A stretch of 64,000 bases of DNA, from contig JBBELK010000058.1 in NCBI GenBank assembly GCA_037783545.1, positions 2,356,001-2,420,000 of the forward strand, given 5' to 3'. Below the pieces are notes generated by a model that saw nothing but the letters and a program-made list of their open reading frames with translations, was not told where the DNA came from and searched no databases. The translations under genes were made by a program, and so were the position numbers. The number at the start of each line of letters is the position of its first letter. Within the stretch, counting starts at the first letter, position 1. Shown here piece by piece: positions 39,301 to 48,300 of this stretch. Source of the stretch: Henricia sp. BOLD:AAB3569. Taxonomy: Eukaryota; Echinodermata; Asteroidea; Spinulosida; Echinasteridae.

Positions 39301-42300
39301 GACAAAAACATTTTAACCAGTTTTTTTAAAAATATTTACCTTGTACAAATGTGGATAATATTAAAAAGAATCTAGGCAACATCGATCGTTGAAGACGGTA
39401 AAGTGAAAGCGGAGGGTAAAATCAGTTCATTGCTCACTGCTTGTCGCATCGCGCCAGCCAGGCACTGCACACGTGCACGCATCACATACCACACACAACG
39501 CACGACCGTTGCCAGTTTACGATGCAGGCAAAGATGGCACTTGCTTAGGGATTAGACTTATACACGTCTGCTTCGCTACTCGTTGCAGTCTTGGTCTGCT
39601 CGCCGAGCGGCACAGTACATACATGTACATGGCATACATGCCATGGAACTTGCGTGGCGACTAGACTTGCACAAGTTTGCTTCGCAAAATTACTAAATCA
39701 ATCAAGGGCGCTTGTTGAAAAAAAAAGGCCTGCTGGAAGGGCAAAAAAGCAGAAAAAAAAATGTGGATCGCAGAGCACACAACAAAAAAATGGAAACCCG
39801 CTAAAAATCAGAGATTTCACAATAAAAAATTAAAAAACTCATAACCGGACATGTCGGTAAAATTCCGGAAATCCAGAAAAATCCGGACAAATCTCACCCC
39901 TGCATTTTAATAGCCAATATATTTGTGTTTTTTTCTCCAGATCATCACAAAGCCATAAGTGGGTCTGTGAGGACTCTTCGCCTCAGCTCAGGTACGTTGA
40001 AAATACATTAAACAGTTTTAATAAAACATGGATAGTCAAGACTGGTAATGACCAAGTCACAACTGATCACGAGTCTTTATCAGTTTGTTAAATTTGTGTT
40101 CACACATACGACAGCGAGGCGTGACTATCCATATCCCTAGTCAAGACCACGTCATGACTGAGCGAGACACCCACATTTCGAGTGACTTGGCCAACTTCCT
40201 TAATCAGCTTTAAGCCCGGTTCATACTTCAGGCAAAAGAGAATGCAAACTCAAATCTGACGTCAAACATTTCACGGCGAAGATTTGCGCAAGTGAAAACT
40301 TCGCTAAGACATTCAATTCGTGTTCGTGTTTGCTTTCGCGTAAAATATAAACCGGGCTTTAGTCATGACTCGGCCACTTTTAAAATGCGTTCACACCTGC
40401 ACTTAGTCATGACCGAGCCGTGACTAGTCATGACCAAGGGCTTAAGTGTGAACACATTGTAAGAGCACCAAAAACAGTTTAATTAAAACAAAGATCACCA
40501 CATGTAGCATTTTTAAGCTCATGCCAAAATCCCTTATTGTTCCTGGTAAATCATTTGGATAATTGAATTTCAACTTACTTAGCGAAACCAATGAAATCCT
40601 CATGGTTTGTGTTCATGTAAGCCAGCTGGATGTCAATCAACAGCAGCACCTGCTCTTTGGTTTTCTGCTCTTTGTCTGTGATATGTCTGGTGACAATTCC
40701 TTCCGTTTCCTCCCTCAATCGAGGGTAACTCTGCATCTGTCAAAAATACAATGCCAATGCAAAAAGCTTTTTTTTATTATTGCAATAAGCGGTCTAAGGC
40801 ATTATCCAGCTAATGTAGAGCCCACTAAGAGTACAACCGGCCTATAATTATACTCAGTAAAGAAGAAGTCTTAAAATTTAAACCCCTGTTGAGAGGGTTA
40901 TAATCAGTATATTTAAATTTAGGCACTGTGCTATTTTTTGTATGTATTGATTAAACAAGACTTTTGGACAAAATTTGTGAGGGGGCATGCACCACCAAGT
41001 AGCTTTATGAAAACGTTCGTTTGGTATGAACACCGATTCTTTCCCTTAAACTTGAAATTATGCAAAGCTGATAGTAGTAGCTGGCTGCATCAATTTCTAT
41101 TAAGGAATGTGTTTTCCTGCAGCACAGCCGTACTTCAGTTAAACCGGTTTACTATGCTGGGTTAAACCAGTGACTATGACCCCGTTCTCACTAGAGAAAT
41201 CGCTTCGTTCGACGATGATTCGACGAAGAGTTTTCCTGTTGTGAACGCATGCCTCTTCATTCGACGATGATTAGAACCGCTTCATTCGATAAAGCAAATA
41301 GCTTCATTCGAGGAAGACATCGCTTCATTCGACGAAGACCATTTGTAATGAGAACGCTCCTTTTGTTCGACGAAGCAATTTGGCAGGCCTGGTTGTACAA
41401 GCGCGTTGTGTCAAGTGCCTATCAAGCGTTGTATTTAACGCACCACTGGAAAACCACACAGCGCATCTAGACGCGCGACGTACATGTATGACCTCCCACA
41501 ACTTCATTTGATCTTCATTAGCGGTCGCTTATAATGTGTACGGTACCGCTCTTTATTCGATCTTCGTTCGATCTTTGTTAAGTAATATGTGAATGCACGC
41601 TTCATTAACTAACGATGATTAACTAATCTTCGTCGAAGTTAAGCCCAGCTAAGTTGGTTAGATAGTTCGATTCTTAGACCAGTGGCTAAGTCAGTTTTAT
41701 TGCAATCTGCCTTTTGCGTTCGAACAAAGATTCCGTTATTTGTTGGAACCTTACCTTCTGCCCACATTGCCTGACAACGTTGTGCAACTCGTTGGTCACC
41801 ATATTCACACATTTTACAGCAGGTTCCTTGAGTCTCGAGATCTGTCTTTTGGTGATTGCCTCAAAGGCCATGTCGGGGGTAAATAGGCCCACTCTGAAGT
41901 TTGGATAAGATACAGAAAAATTGTGAATTTAAACACAATCTGACTATCCATGAAAACAAGATGCAAACTATAGCATTTTCATGCATTAGCACAGCCAGCT
42001 TATTAAACAATTCTAACTGGTTCCCCAGCCTTTTTGAAGCATATCTGAATCACTGGTAGCATATCAACTGTGTGAGGTATGCTAATTTCAGTTATATTTA
42101 TCCTTTTTTTAAAACCAATTAATCCATTCATAATCTGGTGCAAAGTTATTTCTTACAGGATTGCTTTGAACCAAATGTACTCAGTCATCCATGAAGGTAC
42201 TCCAAATTTCTTGGTGTCATTATAAGGAGGACACGATGATGTCATTTTTCCAATTCAACAGTAGTTGCCGATTAATTAGCATGTTAATCTCGGTTTCCTT

Positions 42301-45300
42301 CTAGGACACCCTGTAGTTTTCACTAGTAATGCCTGTGCCTGTATGTTCCAGAATGCATTACGCAGGTTAATATTAATTTGTGGCTGGTTTTCTTACTTTA
42401 CACTACGGATGTTCTTGATTATAAAGAGGACACAACGATGTAATCGATAGCGGTTGTCATTTTTCCAATTCAATAGTAGTTGCCAATTAATTAGCATTTT
42501 AATATCGGTTTCCTTCCAGGACACACTGTAGTTTTCACTAGTAATGCCTGTGCCTGTATTTCCAGAATGCATTACACAGGCTAACATTAATTTGTGGCTG
42601 GTTTTCTTACTTGACACCACGGATGTTCTTGATTGCGTAACTGATCTCCCTCCTCAGTTCCTTCTCGTCATACTCCATTTTGACGACTTCAAACGGAAAC
42701 CGTTCGTGGAAGATGCGGTTAATCTTAGCTCCTCCCGATAATTCCATTGTATTGATCTCATCTCCAGAGCCTTCGATGCGTTTCTCAAAGTCTGCTCCAA
42801 ACTGCTGCACCATCCTTCAGAGAAACCAAAAACACATCAAACATGGAAGTGTACGTGGTTTGTGGTAGCACCGTGTGAATATCTCATGTGTATGTGTGGT
42901 TCTGAAAAACGTGTAAAAACCTGCTTACACCTTGTATGTTTGTGACCTCTTCTTGGTCATTTTCATATACATGTACTAGAATCATTCAAGATGCATTGTA
43001 TATGTAATAATAACACTAATAGCTATTTTATATAGTGATTTACCAACAAAGTATCAAAACCCTGTTGCCATTATTATCGCTGCCATCAGGGAATCATCAG
43101 AATCATCTCGCTTCTCATAGGCGTGCTGCCCGGCCATGGCACACAAGCTATCAAAACTTAGATTGTGACATTCCCCCTAGCAGCTTCTCAATTATTGCAT
43201 GGGTCGATGAGGCGATTGGGATTAAGTGTCTTACCCAGGGACACACACACAAACAAGTTGGCCATATACCCTTAAAATTCATACTCACTAGACCACACGC
43301 ATTTTGTAATAAAGAAATTGTGACTTTGATCAGCAATTATTCTCACACAAACAATAGTACATGTAATAATGAATTATGGAGATTTAATCTAGACAATTTG
43401 AACATCACTAAAAGAGCACTAAAAGGCATGATATACAATATAACTTCAATTCTTGAGCCGACAAGAAATCAATGACGCATTACTTACTGCAGCATGTGCT
43501 TGGTCTTGCGTGTCGGGTCTTCATAATCCATATTCTTGAATTCAGCAACATCTTTCTCCAGGGATAGAAGTTGTTGTTGGAGTTTGTTTCTGAGGGCTGG
43601 TAGAGTGTCTTTGATGTGATTGGTCAATTGCTGAAAATAAAAAGGCATGGGATTTGGCAAAACACAATTAAGATAGCGTCTACCGTCATAAACAATTACT
43701 TAATAACAAAATAATATGTGCATTTGATGTGCTGTGGCATCATTCTTGGAAGGTTCTTTCAATCCTGCATAGCATACATGTCTACCCTACAGGACACCCC
43801 GGGCACTGTTGCCATTCTTATTGCTGCCATCAGGGAATCACCAGAACCATTTCGCTTCAACTAGGGAGCTGGCCATCCAAGGCGCACAACCCTATCAGCA
43901 GTTACATTATGGTGCTCCCCACAACAGCTTCCCAAATATCGCTTGTGTTGACGAGGCAATTGAGATTAAGTGTCTACAGACACAAACACATGCGAGGCTC
44001 GAACCTACAGCCTCTGAATCATGAACACGGCAGTGTACCCACTAGTCTACACATGCTCACCTGGTTGAGCACTTTCTGCAGGTATGGTGTCCCCATCTTG
44101 TCTGCCATGTGCCGATAGCTGGGATGACTCAGGAAGAATTTCCGCTCAGCTGCTAGAGCTACCTTGATGTCTTTCTTTCCTTCGATGTCCCGCTGGCTTC
44201 TGTTGACAACTCCAACGTAACCTAGGAGTAACAAAAATCAGTTGGGATCAATGGAATATTCAAGAAATATAATGTGTATCAGTAGAATATTCATGAAATA
44301 TTCACATCAGTTTTACAATTTAGCCAGTTGACCTCAGGATTATTTTTTGCCAAAAAATAACTAATTTTTTAAAAAGGCAAATGTGATTGGCCAAAAGTTA
44401 AGACCACGTCAAGCACCACAAATACTGACTCTTGAGAGTAATTTCTACATTCATTGTATGAATCCTCTCACCAAAATATCATCCTTTGCAAATATCTGAG
44501 CGGGTGCCACTGAGCAAGATTTGCTACACTGACTGGCTGTCCACAGCCATCAAGTTCAAGTTCAAAACACGGTGTGTACAAATGGATGGCGAATAATGGA
44601 CGTGTTTACGAGTCAACCGTGGAAGACAGTGGCAAAGCCCTAGTATAGTTACCTCTCCTGAGTGGAAGTAACCTGTTCTCCAAGATGTTTCTAGCATCCG
44701 TTCCATCATCCATCAAATCAAGCTTTGTGAGCACGCCAATCGTGCGCGAACCTGTCAACAAGATATTTTTATTTAATGCGGTGTCCACCAGAGAAATACG
44801 TTAGAGTTTATGTTGTCAATATGGTACAAATGATAAGATTAGGAAGATGTTATTGTTCAAATCGCTTCGTTTGAAAAAGATTCAATGATGGTTTAAAGAA
44901 GAGATTGCTTATCAAAGCCAATAGGTAATGTTCTACAAAGCGATTTGAAGCCGAACCCTATGTAATTTTGCCACAGGTTCCTCGAGTTGCGATGGATTTG
45001 GTACTTGGGACGCGTCGCAAATCTTTGTGAAATGGACCCCTGGTCACATACATGTGCATCAAACGTCTGGTGAGCATTCCTTTTGATGTGCCACTCATGT
45101 GTGAACAGCATAATTGAAAACCCTAAAAAGCACTTTGAGCATAAGATGCTTGACCTTTGGTCCTATAGAAAATTGCGCACAATTTTGAAAATTTTGTACC
45201 GTTGGGGTTAACTATTCTTCGCCAAACAAAAAACATTTCCCTGATGTGACAAGGGTCATTGCAACTTGGTACTGATTCCACAGCAATTAAGAAAGGCTCT

Positions 45301-48300
45301 GAAACCACAAAAACACATCCCTCTCAAATTCAAACAAATGAATGTAGCTAACCTGATGGATCCATCTCCTTGGCCACTTTGAGGGCGTCCGAGTTGGCCA
45401 AGTCCGAGTTGGCCGGGGAGACAGCTAGAATCAAACAGTTCTCCTTGGAGACAAATTCCATGACCATGTTACGTATCTGCATCTCAATATCGACAGGTTG
45501 GTCGCCCACGGGAATCTTCGTCATCCCCGGTAGGTCAATGAGGGTCAAGCTCAGGACTACAATCAGAAAAGAAATAAATGGGAATTATTTTTAAATTTCT
45601 GCCAAAGTAATCTTATTCAGTTTGCTCATGACCTCGTCACATTCGAGGTGTGATTACTGGCGACAATGTCAGTCGTGCAACTTGGGCCACTCTTGGCACG
45701 ATATTTTCTGCGATGTCATCCTAGCAGTCACAATGCAAGATGTGTCCCCGACTGGTAGCAGACTTGTAGCAGACTGATAGCACGACTGATCGCAACACTA
45801 CTTACAAGTGTAACTGGTAGTGAATGGTCGTGATTGGTTGCGCAACTTATCTCTCTCAAATGATGTCACTTCCTGCAGATTACCACGTACATCAGATTTT
45901 TCAGCTGCGCCATATTTTGAACAAACATTAAGCAACGTGCACTCGGTTCGGAACATTTTTCATGACATACATGCATGTACCCGATGGCATTTAGTACGCA
46001 GCTGTATTTTTAGAAAATGGTCATATGTGAGAGTGGTCATCGTCGGACTGTGGGACGATGAGCAAGTCCCACTTTTAGCCAGGTAAGTCCACTCAAGACT
46101 TAGGTCCCACCATCACACGACCAGAAGACCTGCTTCAAAAGATTAGTCACGACCATTTTTGTCACTGCCAGGTTTTGTGACTACCCAAGACCACATTGTG
46201 ACTACCCAAGACCACCCAAGCTGGTCATAAAATACATGTACTGTGAGTTGTTTTATACATGTACACCAGTGTGACTGTGTCTTTACATCGTGTTTACACT
46301 CGAACCGGCAAAGGTGGATACAGACCCAGCATTTTTATTGCGACCACAAAACTAATTATTTGCCGCGTTTACACTACACCTCGATCCGGCTTCAACTCGC
46401 CTTCAGAAACCGCAAAAGTCACCACTAATTGTAACTGCAGCGCATGCGTGAGCCATTAGGTGTTGCAGAACTGGTGCCAGATTGGTCAATTAAATCTGCC
46501 ACACGGTGGGCACCGCCCCAAGGACACTCAAATTGCCGAATATGTATTCGGGTAGCGTTTACACTACAAGCGACCTTGACAATTGCGGGGTTCAACCCTA
46601 CCCCAAAGGTGAATCAGACCTGGGTCTGATCCGCTTTTTAGCACAATTAGTGCCTACCTGGCTTCAACTCGCCTTTCTGGAAATTGCGGAGTTCGATTCG
46701 GCAAAGGCGAATCGAGTGTAAACAGGCCTTAACTGACTGTTATAAGGTCATCTTGCCAAATGTCAGGAAATATTCTCAACATGTACACACCATGTGGTGA
46801 GTAGACTCGTAGATTGATGGGTATTGGTGAAATGCCCTTGTTGCTACCGGTGATGCGATCCGTCTCAGCTTCAATCTCCTTCCGTATCTCATCAAAATCC
46901 GTAAACTTCTTGCCCCGGCAGTGAAGAAACTCTCCATATTCTAAAAAAGAGAGAAACTTAATGTATTACAATTGCCCAAGGTTACCTTTGAAGATTGTCA
47001 GAAAAAAATAGGTTGTTCATCGTTAATATCTCTTTTTTAAAATTGGAAAAATAATTCAAACAAATTGTTTTTACAAGTTGTTTTTAGACACTTCTGAGCC
47101 AAAAGATTGGACAAAAAGTTACCTACATTTTCTGTACTTTTCCTAATAAAAATAAGTAAAACAATCTCAATCTGCACACAGAAATACACACATGTATGTA
47201 TGTAGATCTTAACCAGAGGCTATAAAGTGGAACAAATATTTTGGAAAATTCACATTCAACAATATTACTTCATGTTATTAGAAAAAAAATGTAAATATTT
47301 TTGTGCCCTTTACTGTTTTGTGTGTGTGTTTGTGTCATGAAGGAATACAGTTATGTGCATCTAAACTGTGTTACTCCAATACAACAGCTGTGTTAGTACG
47401 TAAAATAACACTTGCATGACTAACTCGAGCCAGATTTTGCACATTGCTATGAAAGCTTATGCACTTTAATGTACATAATGTGCTCTACTTCCTCTTACAT
47501 ATTTTATTATGTACATGTACAGTGCAAGAGCAGAACAAATGTCAAACAAGGAAATATTGACCAAATGTTAAAATTATACACATACATGTAAGCCATGTCT
47601 ATAAATACCTACATGTGCATGTGCCACTTACATTTGTTTACATTGAGGGTAGGTCTTAGTCATTACAAAAGAACTGACATTAGATACATGTACCGGTATT
47701 GTGAACATCCTTATTCATTTTACACACTGTGATGTAGTATACAGTAGGCATGCCACACAAAATAACCTTTGCACATGACACAAAACAATGGGCTCTGTAA
47801 GAGATAGATATAAGGCCTTATCACACAAGAGCTTTCAACCCGGGTTGAACTCAACCCCGGGCGAGCCCTGCGACCGCCCCGGGTTGAAACGCAAATTTTC
47901 AACCCCGGGTTCAACCCTGCATCGTTTCACACTTGTTTCGCTCAACCCGCGTTTATCTCGCCCCGGGGCGAGTTCAACCCCGAGATAAACAGTGACGATT
48001 CACACTTGTGCAACGCCAACCCGGGGTGAGCGAAAATTGAGCATTGCGCATGCGTGGGTGCTGTATCCTGTCATGACCTTTTGCACCGACAAGCGGCAAA
48101 ATCTCAACCCGGGGCGAACTCAACCCTGCTTGTTTCACACTACCGTTTTCAACCCGGAGCGAGCGTTTCAACACGGGGCGAAAAATGTCAACCCTGGTCC
48201 CGAGCAGGGTTGAGTTCAACCCGGGTTGAAAGCAATCTCGGGGTTGACGCGGGGTTAAAATTTCTCAAATGTGAATCGTCGCTTTTTTCAACACCGCGCC

